Source of the DNA: Pyrrhoderma lamaoense
Taxonomy: Eukaryota > Basidiomycota > Agaricomycetes > Hymenochaetales > Hymenochaetaceae
Assembly: GCA_002794735.1 (NCBI GenBank)
Contig: NBAZ01000001.1
Location: 3,286,001 to 3,350,000, forward strand
Direction: 5' to 3'
Length of the DNA stretch: 64,000 bases
Under the pieces are notes generated by a model. That model searched no databases and had not been told where the DNA came from. It worked only from the letters and a program-made list of their open reading frames with translations. Both the position numbers and the translations under genes were made by a program. Of the stretch, positions 35,524 to 49,022 are shown in pieces (positions within the stretch are counted from its first letter, which is position 1; each line of letters opens with the position of its first letter).

Positions 35524-38500
35524 TTATTTCTCCTCGTTGATTGTTGATAATCTAAATTATTTGATCCCAGGGTTATCTTCCGCTGAATCTCCCTGTCCAA
35601 ATTCCTTGGAACTGATGGATAATCTCTTCCCGACTCTCTGTATCTCACCCAATCTCCTCCTCTCAGGATCTGCGCCGCAGTCTACCCGGCCTCTCACCCT
35701 GCTGAGTGTCGGGTTGGCCTATGAATCGTCCTACTCAGTTATGTCTAGGTCGGCAGAAATCTCGCTGTAGCCCCCCAGCCACGAGTTGCTTTTTTAGACT
35801 TTAGTATTCCGTTCCTAGAGAATAGTTCAGTCTAGTAGCCGCGAAACTTGCTCAATGATCTTCAGAAACCAGCAACAGGAACAGTAGGAACAGTAGCTGA
35901 TAATGATATTGATAAATATCAATAGTTACAGTCCACAAGAAGAGATAAGTTGGACAATAAACAAGAATAAGGAAGAGAGTGAGGGTAGAAGAAAAGAGAA
36001 CACAGCCAAAGAGTAAGAGAGGGAGAGAGCTTCCCGGATATCCAGCTTCCCTATATTTGACCCAACAGCCAAAGCTCGTTAAAAAAATTATCAATTATGT
36101 ACACAGGCGCTCCATCCATCAAAGCCGCTTTCACCTCGCTTTTTTTTTCTCCTACCGTCTTAGATTGAAGAAATCGCATCGAATCGGTTTACACTGCACA
36201 GGGAGGACCCTGATTTTTGATCGTCCGATCACACAGATTATCCCTTTTAAGCAATTTTCATCAATTACATCACCCGGGTCACTCATGCCGCATGTGCTAC
36301 GGTAAACTATAGCATTTAGACTAAACAACCTACTCGTGCCTTGAGGCTTGCTAGTAAAGCTAATACAAAAAAACTTACTCAGTGTTATGCTCATATCAGT
36401 ACACCATCGTCATTTTATAAAAGACAGATACTTATTTTGCTTTTTTCTTGATTTCTTGTATCAGTCCTTACTCCAGAGTTTCAGCTCGTTTGATCTTTCC
36501 CAAGAGAGTACATGGACATGATCGTGGAGATAGCAGCCCTGTAGGCGCTGAAATACGTCCTGTGCTTCGTCTCCTCTGAGAGTGATTGCTTCCACTCGTC
36601 TCACAAGTAGCTTGTAACTATTCGCAACTTGTTCGCATCTCTCTCACCTTCTCTGCTTCACTTCTAAACAGTCTATACATACCTGTTTTCAATCGTCATA
36701 CCTGTCATTTTATCGACTATATGCGCCTCTTGACGCGGACTATTCAACCCGGGCATGGAATATAGCCTCTCAGCCACATTATCAAAAAAGAAATATAAAC
36801 CCGAATAAAGTGATATTATACACGCACTTCTCTTGCTTCCTTTGAAATCACTCAGTCATCCCGCTTCGGTTATTTGTTACTTGTTTTACCTTTTCTTCAA
36901 TACTTCTGTGGTTTGTTGGCATGACGATGACAGGTTAGGTCATGACGCTAGACCCCCTCTCCCTTAAGTATCCATTCCCTTTTCTAACCACTTTTCTGTC
37001 TGAAGTAGATTAGTCAAATTCCAAATTCTCAAACTTTAGACAGCTTTTTGATTGCTTCTCATGTTGTGAATCGTCGACCAAAAGAAAGAAGATATCTAAC
37101 CTATTTGGATGACTTACGGAGTCTTCCGAGAGATTGAGATACCGTAAATAGATCTGACACTGTATTGAGAGAGGAGAGGGAAAAGGAAGCTTAAGAAAAG
37201 AAAAAGGATGCTTGTGGATTCCAGTTCCGCAGTACCCGGACGCGAAATACTAAGCCATCTGTTTCGAAACTATACTGGTTGAAGAACACGACCAAAGAAA
37301 CTTATAATTAGGTTTATCGACGATTGTTTTTGGGGATGAGAGCTTTCTCACCAAGGACTCAGGTTTAGAGTATCTTCATCCACGAGCGCATTCATCACAT
37401 TAACGATATCCTAACTTTGTTTTCTCGCAATGAACGTTTGGCTCCGGAACTTATTAAGGGAACTATGGAAATTGATTAATGACATGAAAAAAGAAATCAA
37501 TCTACACACCTAAAGTATGAGTATACTAGCTAAGTGATCTCAATATCTCCCTCTCCATGTAATAATGTTCACGGCTTCGAGTTCCTCGCTTCGCTTTACC
37601 TCCTCTCATCCCCACCAACATCCACCCCCGGAACTCGCTGAGAAGGTTCTCGCTAAGATCCTTTTGCTTTCCGCGAAAGAAGGTTCCGTCTATACGTTTT
37701 CCCCATTCGCAGGGTCATACCTATTGTTAGTACCTGACCAATGTAGCAATCAAACGCCGTGTATACATCATGATAGGTATAATTTCATATATACCATTAT
37801 TCATCTATCATCTGAGCAAAGAAGAAAAGATACATCATACAACACTCTTGACTCAAATCTAGTTATTGATTAACAAAGATTAACAATCATCCTAGTATAT
37901 ACACAATGTGATTGAAAATCCGAGCTAAATGTCACAAGAATACTACTCCTGTTAGTGTGAGTTTTTTTTGTGTATTTAATTGGGGGGATGGAAGATAATT
38001 TGCCCGTACATCGCGGTTATCAACTTAGGTTTCTGGATAGTACTTACGTATAAGGCTTGCTTGTTGTGGTTTAGCCTCCCGTAGTTCATTATACATGATA
38101 CTTGATATTTACAGCCACGCCGGCCATATGCGACTGCGCTTTTTTCCCTATCCCTTTCTATTTTCTTCGTATTATACCATTCTTATTGGTCAGGACAACT
38201 TCTCATGTGCCCATTGCATTTCAAAATGCTTCTGTTTACTTGTTCATGAGTTATTTTGTATTTGTTATTTGTATACCTTATATGTGTATCACCGTGACAA
38301 AGAATGGGTGACCGGCTCCCAATTGCGGTTTTTAAGAAACACAGTTTACCAGTAATTTGAAACGGGCGGGACGGCTGCGTAGACATGAATGATCCTTCGG
38401 TCTACTCCCGTATCCAAGGAACGCCACAGCGGCACCCAAATAAAAAGGATAGCCGAGAGAAAAACATACGTGAGAGAGAGAATTCTATTGATGAAATTGA

Positions 38501-41500
38501 TGATGGGGATGAGACAAAATTTACAAGAATCATAAGAAAAATCAATTCGATCTGTTAAAAGTGAAGATTTATACATGATTCATGCTTTATACTCTTCGAT
38601 CACTGACTATATGCGAGATATGAAAGCAGAAGCCCAACGGATACAGATCACTACAACCTATTTTTGAGTATCATTAAACGTTGTTAATCAACCGAGACCG
38701 TCTCGGAAATTTGCCCGTCGACTCCGTATGGTGAAAAGAACAGTTAGCTCCACCGAACAGTCACCAAGAAAAAGAAGCAGAAGTGAAAAGAAACATAAGA
38801 CGACCCGGATATGAAATGGATTTTTCTTTCTTGTAACAAGAAATCGTCAATACAAAGCCTGAGAACAACTTCGGAAACTCAGGTGCGGTGTTCACGCAAC
38901 AGTCACACAAAGTTATGCTCAAAAACCTGTATCACGAATTCGTCTATCCGACTATTCCGTAGTGTCCAACTTCCCAATTCTTTTCTTTGATGCTAAGAAA
39001 ATTCGAAGCTTTTTTCACTACCAAATTAAGTAAATCAATAAGATTCCAGAGTGTGTACTTTATTTGTTTCGTGGGTACAGAATGGACTTTAAGTTCTAGG
39101 GTCGTGAAGAAGATTGCTGAGGCCGTGTGCGGTGTTTGGAGCCTGGAACATCCCTGGGCAAAGGAAAAAAAATTGGGAATATAAAAATTCGAAAAGGGAA
39201 AAAAGAAAAATAAAAGAAGTGCTAATACATGCAAGAAGTAGTGCTGAAGAAAAGTTACGTGTATGTGGGAGACTGTCCCCTGCGTGTATGCCCGCATACT
39301 ACTCTATGATCACCGCAAATATGAAATATCTATATTACATGTAATCCCATCTGTTCTATTATTCTAAAGGAACATGAAAGATATGGAAGGCAGGGCGAAA
39401 GGCGGTGCTTCGTTAACTAGGGCTATACATGTACAGAACAGAGCATCGTGGAAGATGGATGGACTATTATTGTATGTTGTTGGTTGTGTGTGCACATACC
39501 GTGAACATGATTGTTACGAGAATTGTGGATACTCGTGACCGAAGCCACCGAGCCTTCGGACGTAAGAGCATAACGCTATTACATCAAAGCTACTCCATAG
39601 TTTAGAACTACTATTGCTGGTACTAATGAAAGTGAAGACAACAATGATACAAACGATATCGCAATAATGATAAAAGGCTGCATGACATCCTTTGCCGCGA
39701 TGACGCTTTTACTACTCTAACTTTAGCTTTGTACCTTTTCTGATCTGACCTTTATATATAACTAAAATCCGCATTTCCCTTTAGGTCAATGTGATGATCC
39801 CGCGCAACCTACTTTTCATCTCCCTTGCTAACCCCTTGCGTTCCTGACAACATGACAGTTTAGTTTCTGAGCATCCAGAACGTTGATAATTACAAGCTCA
39901 GTTGAGAGTTAAGAGTTAAAATAAAAAAACTCTCCCCTCCCCCAATTTATTTTGAATGATATCCAGTACTTCCATAGTGCACATGGGTGCATATTATACA
40001 ATGCATACTTATTGAGTTCAAATCGTTATATATTTCAAGTTTCTATGGTCATGCAACCTACAGGAATCCAAGTTCTAGCGCCGCGGAGCGCTCTTGTATG
40101 TAACTCATCATGGCCAATGCAATGTATCATGCACACAGAAGATCCACATGGTAAAGTAGATAATATGGACCCGGGATAATACCGCACATGCATTCAAGGT
40201 ACTATTACCGCACCTCTCAATGGAAGCTTAGTAATAGAGTGTGGAATGTCGGCGCTTGAGAGATTGTACTCAACTATATGCATACATGCATTGTCACCTC
40301 CATCATCATACAAATATCAGGACACGGTAAAAATACTCCAGAGCGGTTACAATATCGGTATAACTCGGAGCTCTTACATTGACAATACTTCTTCATCTCA
40401 TATCAGGACACACATACAAATTGAAAAAAGAAAGTTCGAGTATCCGGAAGCATTTAGGGTGTATCAATTCAAAGCAACTAGTGTGTTGCGAGGGACAACC
40501 AGATTAGAGGAGATTGGGGACGAATTACTCGGCCACCTCGACTCAATTTGACTCAGGCAATAGATTCAAAGAGAATGTTTTCTTTCGAGATACTAGATCA
40601 CAATAGACGTCTTCTACTAAAACTATATACTTATGCGACAAAATACCTGTTAAGACTGTGTATAAAAGGGTTGATGAAATTGCTCATAGTGAAAAATGCG
40701 ACTTTAGCGGAAGTAATCACTTCAATAATGAGGTAGAAACCAAATATTGGATGTACAGGGGGTGTTTCCGCGAATAACATTGATGGCTGGAAGAGATCAG
40801 AAAGGCAGAGTTGATTAATGTCGACCATTACAAATTATAGTACCAAGGTATTTCCCCTCTCCCTTGGCTCCTTAATGCCGTATATATAAAGATTTAAAAG
40901 GAGATGCGGCACTAGTAGATCTTCCGGTGGATTGCCCACCACTCGTTCAGATTGAAAACGTGGAATGGCGCAGCAGTAGAAAATGGAACAAGGATGCACC
41001 ATAGTGGACACGTTTAATAGCGATCACATATATTAAGGAGAACATCTATATTTCGATGTGGATCAATCTAGGGCACCTACCCATACCCACCAGCCTTACG
41101 CCCGCAATTTAGCATTTCAAGAACACTAAAGAAGAAACTGGTACTTTAATGGGGGAAACTTCCGTTTCCCGTTTCAAGTCGACGTCGAAATATTCGTCTA
41201 GCTGGTGAGGGCCATTTAAGAATCCCTTACTCCGGAACAGGACAGCTTGAGACTGTGCCAAAAACCAAAGCGGAAAACAAGCACCTATAGGCCTAATTTT
41301 ATTCCTTTCCCCTGTATAAAAGAATATCGAGACTGGGAGGTTAAACGGGATAGAGGCGTAAGTTTTTGAAATATTCCGAGGAAGTGTTACGGAATATAGC
41401 GGATGGGTGTCGGCTAACTCGAGGCGTTGACCTCACTGCACAGCCAACTAACTTCCGAATTCTTCTTTGATAAGATCAAAACACGATCGCATAGATGTTA

Positions 41501-41646
41501 CTTCATTATGCATTCGTTCACTCTTGGCTAAGGTATCAGGTCTATTTGGAACTAACGAAGCATGTGATGGCTTGTGCGGGATGTGGTGCGCATAGTTACC
41601 CTAGTTAAACGCCACAAACCGAGAAGGGACAACGGAAACAAAAGAA
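35524..41646. other. Six-kilobase gene-poor region
   Basis: The first few hundred bases should contain the RhoGEF promoter. Beyond that I find no gene in 6 kb: all frames are under about 120 codons, have no recognisable motif, and their ends do not join by phase. A frame at 37565-37873 begins with a Ser/His/Pro-rich peptide but stops without a partner exon. I see no transposase, reverse transcriptase or terminal repeat. Possible contents are degraded elements or non-coding RNA, neither of which I can show. Confidence 0.55.
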
Positions 41647-44600
41647 CTACATTACAGAAACAGTGGTCCAGTACGCCTCTTCAGGTGTCCCGTTGACTGC
41701 TTTCTCTACAGCAAGCCTTAAACTCTCGAGAGCTGCGCGCGCCGATCCTATTTCCGGGATATTTTCCTTATAAGGAACTCCGGAGCCTCGAGTAGTTTTT
41801 TCAATTCCTCCGATTTTTGTTTTTTGGGGTGTATAGCTATTTTCTTGTCCTTTGTTCGAGACCAGAGTCGCTGCAACATCAAGGGCGAGATATTTTAAAG
41901 GTCTTGTTCTCGTTTTTCTTCGTAGGTCCCCATTTCTCGGGTCCGAAGAAAAGCTTTCGGGCGAGGGTTCGGGCAGTCGAGTGTACGGACCGCGCAACTC
42001 ACCACGTGTTGCGTGCTGCATGGTGAAAAATGGTGCCAATCGTGTACTTAAAGCCTATTTTTTGCCGACGGGGAAAAGTGATCGAATACTTAGTATAAAC
42101 GTAGCACCTTGAGTTGTTTATTAACATGTGAAAGAAAACACCTACTTCAGTATCTATTATCCACAATCGGCGTTGTGCCGCTCGAAGAAGAAAAAGTAAT
42201 ATCAACTAGAAAATGAATTCAGATATGAGGGTATCAATCAAAAATAGATAACTAACTTCTGACGTAGTTGGATTCTTATCTCCAAGTTCCCATAGTGCCT
42301 TTGGCAAATGTAAAACCCATTCTCGAAAGATCTGTTGCTCTTCCTCGGGTGAAGAAAGAGTAACTCTAAAGATACCCCGATATGAACGTTCACATTGAAG
42401 CTGAGTTCTTATCAGCATCTAGCAAATCCACAAACGATCAAATTAATACGCACCAAGGCCAGTCGAGCCGCAAATTCCGTCGCTACCTTTTTTACTCCGC
42501 TAGATGAGCCCGTCTTTATCGCATGCCGAAGAATAGCCACCAGTACATCGTTATAGCCTCTCCCTTTACGGTCTGGGCTATTTAATAGCCACCATAACGT
42601 TGGCAATAGAGCAAAAAATGCTTGTGCAGTAAGAGATTGATTCAGTGGACTAAGGACATGATTTGAACCAGAGGACCCTCGGAGACACTGCACTACATAT
42701 TCTCGCACTCTTTCTTCCTGCTTGTCTGCGGCTGTACTGGTAGCACCTTGTGATTTCTTCGTCTGAGACGAATCAAGTTTTCTTTTTTTGAGCAAAGGTG
42801 GCTTATCTTCTACAGTATCGATATCTTCATTGGAGTAATCAAAGGACTGTAATAAAAGAGTTCACAGAAGATAAGATTCATTTTTTGGAAGGCTATGTCA
42901 ATCTAAGAACAACTTATTTCAGCAAACTGGAAATGAGAATAGGATAAACCTCTTTTTACCTGCATGTCTTGTGACACCAGCCGATTTTCTCCAAAAGGAA
43001 AGTAAACAGACATGTGATTGATGATGACTTTCAACTCCTCTAAAGCAACACGCTTCTGATCTTGCATCTATTACAATATATCCGTGAGAAACAATGGGTT
43101 AATGACACTAGCGCTACTTACTGCAGATCCGTCTCGGAGGATAAGTCCATATAAACTGCGAGATACCTCCATAAGTGAGAGAATCAATTCCGATTCTGTA
43201 GCTGCGGGAATTTGAGTAGGAGAAAACGCTGATGGAGCATTATCTAGGAAGGTCGATACTAAAACAGGGTGTATACTGCGGCAAATAGACTAGAAGATGT
43301 TAAAAATAGGGGGTAGATAGTAAAAATACAACTCACAGAGATTAACCGTATATCTGAACTGAGAATATCATCTAAGGATCCGTTTTTACCAGAAAGCCCC
43401 TCTATTTCTCGTAGGACAAGCTCCAAGTCCGTTATTTTACTTGTACCTTTCTGCTCCGCGGAGTCTGTGGCTAATGCAAATCGCCCAACGAATCCATCAA
43501 CATTGCTTTCTGTTGTCGATTCGTTAACATAACGAGATGATCGGTTAAGCCCTTGCAGTGAAAGGATTTCGGTGAAGGACGAAAATGATTCTGTATCACT
43601 GAATGCTGGGGTAAGATACCATAATGGAATTGCAGCATCTGGATGATCTGATATAGTTCCGGTTTCCTCCTGCGCTACAGCGCTTAGTAGAAACTTCGAG
43701 AATGACTTTAATACCATGGCCTTCGACTAGAGAAGAAGATTATCAATTGTTTGTAAGACTGATCAGAATAACTTAGATCGAGACTGACCGCAGTTGACAA
43801 TGTCACAAGAGTTACTGAGATTCCTGAAGAAGGGCCAGCAATCTTACTTTCATCTTCACTGAACCTAGCACCAACATTCAGTAATCCCAGGTATCCATCT
43901 AGTATGTTCCTTCCATGTCCATTCTGGCTTTCAAGGCCTGGACTGATTAGCCCATTAACGACTTGTTCCGGGACGAATTCCAGGAGTAAATCCAGAACCC
44001 GTATCGCATCAATTCTAATTTCGGGAAAGATGTGCGATTGTGCTGAAGCGGTAAATAGAAGTAAGGTTGGGGCATGAGGAACTAACGAGTCCTTTTGTTC
44101 AAATCAATTACACAGATATCAAGATTCTAGATATTAATATGTACTTACTTGGGGAATACGGGGAAGTAACCAGGTGAGGAAAGTATGTAGAGCCTTTCGG
44201 ACGAGCGCATCCTTAACGAGAATCAGATTCGAAATGTGAGATATTGGATAGGGAAAATCAAGGAATACCTCATCGATAATCAGCCGTGCACAAATGTTGA
44301 TTAGCCTTACGAGATTCCCTTCAATGAGTTCACTATGTTCGCTAAGCAGTTCGTGTAGCCCCTGAAACGCATCTAAAGAGCCTGAGTAACGTTTTGGAAT
44401 CAAGTGAAGCGAGATGACACACCCTTCCTAACGCCTGCACTATAGTGCTTAAGATGCCCTAACAGGTCGTCGAATGTAAGTTTTCTCTTCGTCGTCGGTG
44501 TAGACGAGTCCTTTTCGATTGTAATGCCCTGTTGAGGTAGTGCGATAGCTATCATCCCACATGTTAGTTTAACTTGTTTCGTTGACGAGATAAGTAGGTT

Positions 44601-44796
44601 ATGCTTACACCGAGCTTTGAAGGATGTGTCCACGGCATTAGAAGCTGCTTGCTTCCCTTTCCCGAGTTTAAGCCTCCGCTTCTGCATATACCACCAAAAT
44701 TCCAACTCAACAAACATTGTCAATTTTCGGAGTTTGTTTAGTACATACTGTGAAGTCTGCTGCCTTCTCTTTCTTCTTCTTCGTGCTCTTTGTCAT
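41647..44796 (-). CDS. IPI1: Pre-rRNA-processing protein IPI1 (Rix1 complex; TEX10 homolog)
   Basis: IPI1 is part of the nucleolar Rix1 complex that matures the 60S ribosomal subunit. Thirteen exons are in phase and give 817 residues: 44796-44749, 44681-44609, 44548-44423, 44372-44269, 44211-44149, 44091-43789, 43726-43337, 43289-43122, 43067-42960, 42846-42454, 42418-42257, 42205-42090 and 42046-41647. The N-terminus MTKSTKKKKEKAADF is lysine-rich. The family core follows: KRRLKLGKGKQAASN, DTSFKARSIALPQQG, LTFDDLLGHLKHYSAGVRKD, then helical repeats (DALVRKALHTFLTWLLPRIP, HIFPEIRIDAIRVLDLLLEF). The C-terminal RLAPFFTMQHATRGELRGPY also fits. The last intron is only 43 nt, the shortest that I accept in a conserved gene here. 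Frame fully intact. Confidence 0.93.
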
Positions 44797-45879
44797 AGTT
44801 AAGTTAAGTTTATGACAGTTTGGTCGTGTTCAGTGCACTTCAGTATTAGAAATTTTTTTGAGATCAAGCATGCGTGCGTCGATCACATAAACACTCTAAT
44901 TTTAGCCTTTCTAGTACTGGCATGTGGTATGTAACTCATTCACCACTCCCAAACTTACATGTAAACCAGTTTTAAGTTTTTTTTAATGCATGTCAAACGG
45001 GTTGCAGACGGTCAGCTCCTTTCATCAAAAAGTCCAAATTTCTGACAACAAAGACCTAGTCGAGGGTAATGAGAAAGCTATGCGTTATCTGATGACGTCC
45101 ACTTTAACAACCATAAAGTTACTAAGTAAAAGCTCTAATTTACCGGACAACCTATAGGTATGTCGAAAGCTTATCCCTTGCTAACAGATTCGCGGAAGTG
45201 ATATATGTTATATCAAATCATCTCTGGTTCGTCATTACTTGATATAACTTTCCATTGGGTCTGGAGTAATGCTCCCTATTTCCGGAGGAGAAATCAACCT
45301 CGGTAAATAGCAGAAGTCTAGATGGACGGCATCCGTTTCTATGTTCTTTGAATATGTCTTGTGATGCAAATGTCTCATTGGTTGCCAGAGATTCAGTAAG
45401 AGCACTTAAAACACTGCGCGGAAGACTGTAATATCCGTGATTACAAATTGAATTGATGGAAGAACGAGAAGATGAAAAAACCTATGTTGACCAGATATGC
45501 TTTCATTACCCTGTAAAAGGAGATAATGCATACTAAACCACCCCTTTTTATATGGCGGAAATCAACGAAAAAGAAAACAGCAAGAATACTCGCAGAACTA
45601 AGTTTGAATGTGGCTATAATACTACATATTTATAAGCGATTATTATCCATGATTCAGAATTCATAGGTATCTAAGATTTTACGAAAACTTGATATATTGC
45701 ATTCAAGAGAAAACAACAAAAAATAACAAACGAACGATTTTTTTGAAAGATATATATAAATTAAACTGAGAAAATGAGAAGTAGCAAAAGCCAGGAAACA
45801 AGATTAAAACTCGGAACTAAAGAAATCGAGACTCGAAACAACAAACAAACCAAGCTGTGGGTTTTTTTATCCAAAATGA
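44797..45879. other. Intergenic, AT-rich
   Basis: Upstream region of IPI1 and downstream region of the repeat-protein gene at 45880. No gene supported. Confidence 0.5.
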
Positions 45880-48071
45880 CTATGCGTTCTCCTTACGGTA
45901 GAAGCGGAAGAAGCGACGACGACGGGAATTTATCTTACTTGGAGTCGGTGCTATCTTTGAAGAATCTTCCGTTTCCGTACAGTTCATTCCGGATCCTGAG
46001 ATATAGGACGAGGTTGCGGAAGGTTGGAGTGCCGACGAGGACATTGGATCATCGTATTGAACACCATCCTTTGTACCTTCTTGTTTTGTCATGAGAAGTG
46101 GTGGCTTGTCTCCAGGGATTGGTGCGCTAGGTGCCGGGAAGCCATCCGGAAGGGGCTCGTCAGTATGTGCGCCGCGAGCCATTCTATCGCCTCTGGGTGC
46201 GCGAATAAAAACTGGAGGATCGGGTGCACTTGGGGCACTCGGAGCACTCGGGGCTGCAACAGGTGCGGAAACAGGAAGGGAGCTTTGCATACTCCCACTA
46301 CCGACGTAACCGTATCGGGTACATCCCAAGGACTGACAGGCGTATTTGTCGGGACACTTACAAACGGACTAAGGAAAAGACTACTAGGAGCGACGTGTTC
46401 GGGAAGAATACCAACTTGGTATTGACCCATAGAAAGAGCTGTGCCTGAAGCTTCAGCAGTCGAACTTGTCACAGTGCTTGTGATTTCCGAAGAGGTGGAC
46501 CCGATTGTGAACACAGGAGATCCTGAGGCCGTCGATGTTGTGTATTCTGGGGAACCTGATGTACTTGTGGTTTCAGGGGATCCTATCGTGTTTGTAGCAT
46601 CAGGGATGTGGGTGGTGTAGCTACGGTCGATGATGGTGAATCTAGTCCAGTGTTATCCTTCGCCGTCTTTCAAATTCATGGGATTGTCACTTGATTGAAG
46701 TACGTTGACCATATTGTTTGTTGCGTCCCTGCAGGAGAGTTAGCGGATTGAGCTGAACCACCTTGAGTAGCAAATCCATTTTCTAGAACACCACCAACAG
46801 GAGTATTGCCGATAGTACCTTGAACTATAGACAACGGATTACCGGCAGCTCCTTGAATAGTTGAAAGCGGGCCTCCGATAGCACCTTGGACAGTCGAAAC
46901 CGGTATTACTCCTTGAATAGTCCCTGCTAGTCCATTAGCACCTGGGAGAACACCAGCGATGCCTTGAGGATTTGGAAGTCCTTGTACTATCCCAGGAGCA
47001 ACCCTCCAACGATTGGAATACCATTCACTGTGCTCCCAACCGCGTTGAATGGCCCATTTTGTATAACGCCAGTTCCGGTATTCAAAGCTCCTGATATAGG
47101 AGTACCGCCAATTGCCGGACCAGCTGCGCCAACAATAATCCCAGCAGGGTTACTAGCTTGCTGAAGTGCTCCTGGCATTTGTTCGACAGGTGAAAACGGA
47201 GCGGGGACATTCTCGTTATTCGAAGCCTCTAAGGATGAGACGCCTGGAATTTGCGGGATTTGCGGTCCCAAGTTGGGAAATTGAGAGCTAACTATCCCCA
47301 AAGGTTGTCCAAGAATGTTACCACCGGGGACCTGTGGTTGTGGAATGCATTAGGAATCTGAGGACAATAGGAATTCCGTTTGGAATCAAAGCGCCGACTG
47401 CTTGTGGAACATATAAGGGACCTTCTTGACTGATTCCACTGACAACTTGTCCAGATGAGATGGGTAATGGACCTCCATACTGAGGAACGGGACAGGAGAG
47501 CTGGAGGATTTGGAACTTGACGGGAGAGAGCATTGTACTTCCAGTATCGTGAGTCTCATCCTCTCTGGCTGTCAGTTGAAGGTCACCCAGCTGAACGATT
47601 GGATCGAGCGGTTTCCATGTCACTTCATTGTTATTCTCTTCATTTCGGTCGTCGTATCGCATTTTTTGGCATCACGATCCGTACCATGGTTATGGCGAGC
47701 TATATATATAAAAGAAGGTTCAAGTATACAATGGTGTTAGCCAGAAATCTCTCAAGAAGCAATGGATACGAGATACTTACGCAACGGACGTCGTCCTCCG
47801 GATCCAGGGCGTATTGCTGGCTCGTGACCTGCAAGCTGCTGCATCGGTACGTTGCGAGCAGATACTGCTGCCAAAATGCAATATCATTGCCAGAGTGCGC
47901 AGATGATACTGAAGAATAAGAAGTGATATCGCGAGCAGAGTTAGCTGGAGAGATAGCACCAACTTCCGGAGAATTAGATCCAGCTACTGGAGAGGCAAAA
48001 GCAGCGGAAGACTGTAATGCGAGAGAAGCAGTTGCAGCCTTGACAAAAGAGGAGGAAGTAGGAAGCCTCAT
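45880..48071 (-). CDS. Putative secreted Gly/Gln/Pro-repeat protein, frames broken
   Basis: The ATG at 48071 opens a signal peptide (MRLPTSSSFVKAATASLALQ, cleavage probably after SSAAFA). A first exon ends near 47780 at a good GTAAGT donor. Downstream, coding-like sequence continues in changing frames: a segment with LQLSCPVPQYGGPLPISSGQ (about 47600-47360), then ILGQPLGIVSSQFPNLG and a Gly/Pro-rich stretch, then short repeats of the form VQGAIGGPLSTIQGAAGNPL around 46990-46740, then a Thr/Ser-rich part, and finally APSAPSAPSAP and a basic tail ending RRRRFFRFYRKENA at 45880. One frame change at 47002-47004 would be fixed by one more C in a CCC run. Others may be introns that I could not resolve. 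It resembles fungal secreted structural or cell-wall proteins in style only; no domain is recognisable. Confidence 0.5.
46740..47000 (-). repeat. Tandem imperfect QG repeats within the putative secreted protein
   Basis: Read on the minus strand, units of about 14 residues recur with the pattern (I/V)QG-x-x-G-x-P-(L/V)-S, for example STVQGAIGGPL, STIQGAAGNPL and SIVQGTIGNTPV. The DNA units (42 nt) have diverged but keep the CAAGG core. This is a coding repeat with a regular Gly/Gln spacing, suggestive of a fibrous or cell-wall protein. Confidence 0.65.
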
Positions 48072-48600
48072 AGTTCCTAAAGCTAAGGGATGGAGATGAA
48101 GCTATTCAGGGACTATATCTCTTGACAGGAGGAGGGCAATATGGGATGATAGTGGTACGGAGTCAAGAATGGCTGAGGGTGCTTTGATAAGAAGCAGATG
48201 TTATATGCAACTTGACCAGTGTACCAGCCCCGCTGCCAGCCAGTTGAAGTTTGATTTCCGAGGATTGAGTTTTCAATCTCGACTGTTTCCTATTATGGTT
48301 GGGATGTCATAGTTCTTGAGGCTGGCGCTGTTCAGATTGTTGAACGTTTGTGAGGTACGAGACAAGAATATTTGGGCTCATATATTATAACCCCATAGCT
48401 ATGTCGTTGTGAGAATTTAAAATATCTCCATCACTGATAGATGCAAGTTATGAGAAAGCTTTATAAGAAACTTATTGAGATCAACTATTACGTAATTTAT
48501 AGGCGAAAACTGATAAGACGTATTAATCACGTGAGCATCGATCTATGGGATATGGAGTATCCTGACTTTGGACTCAAGCTCTACGCCAACTTCAACAGCT

Positions 48601-49022
48601 ATGAACGAATCAGACAAAGCCTCACTTGCTACTTTTATATTAGTTGTATCATTGCTATTGTATGTCAACTCAACCTACCACAACCCACGAACATGGTTTA
48701 GTCTTAATATGATATGCATTTTATACTTCGTATTTCCATCTATAATAATTGATTTTCTAATTGCGTGTCATGTTCAAATATATACAGCTCATGCTTTATT
48801 GGATGGCTTGTTCTTTCTTCCTGCCTTGGAGTTCGAATAACACGCCCTCTACATTCGTTATGGGAGTATATACTTGAATCAGCACAATCAGCAGGGAATG
48901 GGTTAGGTGGCGCGAGGAGCGTTGGAGGAATGAGCGGAGTGAGAAGACGGAGGGAACTTGGATTTAGCGAGGCAGATGTGGACGCGTGGGAAATGGAATT
49001 GATGGGTGGGCGCAGAGGATGA
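48601..49022 (+). CDS. Small membrane protein of unknown function, 97 residues
   Basis: Two exons, 48601-48659 and 48788-49022, joined over a 128-nt GT-AG intron in phase. The protein starts MNESDKASLATFILVVSLL, has one or two closely spaced hydrophobic segments (residues about 8-32), and a soluble C-terminus with RPLHSLWEYILES, a Gly-rich turn, RRRREL and an acidic end (EADVDAWEMELMGG). The clean splice site (GTATGT) and coherent C-terminus argue for a real gene. I do not recognise the family. An additional 5' exon is possible. Confidence 0.55.

Noticed and set aside
35447..35770. Plus-strand frame of 107 codons overlapping the RhoGEF start
   Set aside because: It is antisense to the first RhoGEF exon, whose splice phases fit the gene model.
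37565..37873. Plus-strand frame of 102 codons starting MFTASSSSLRF
   Set aside because: The first part looks coding-like, but there is no partner exon, no motif and no downstream continuation.
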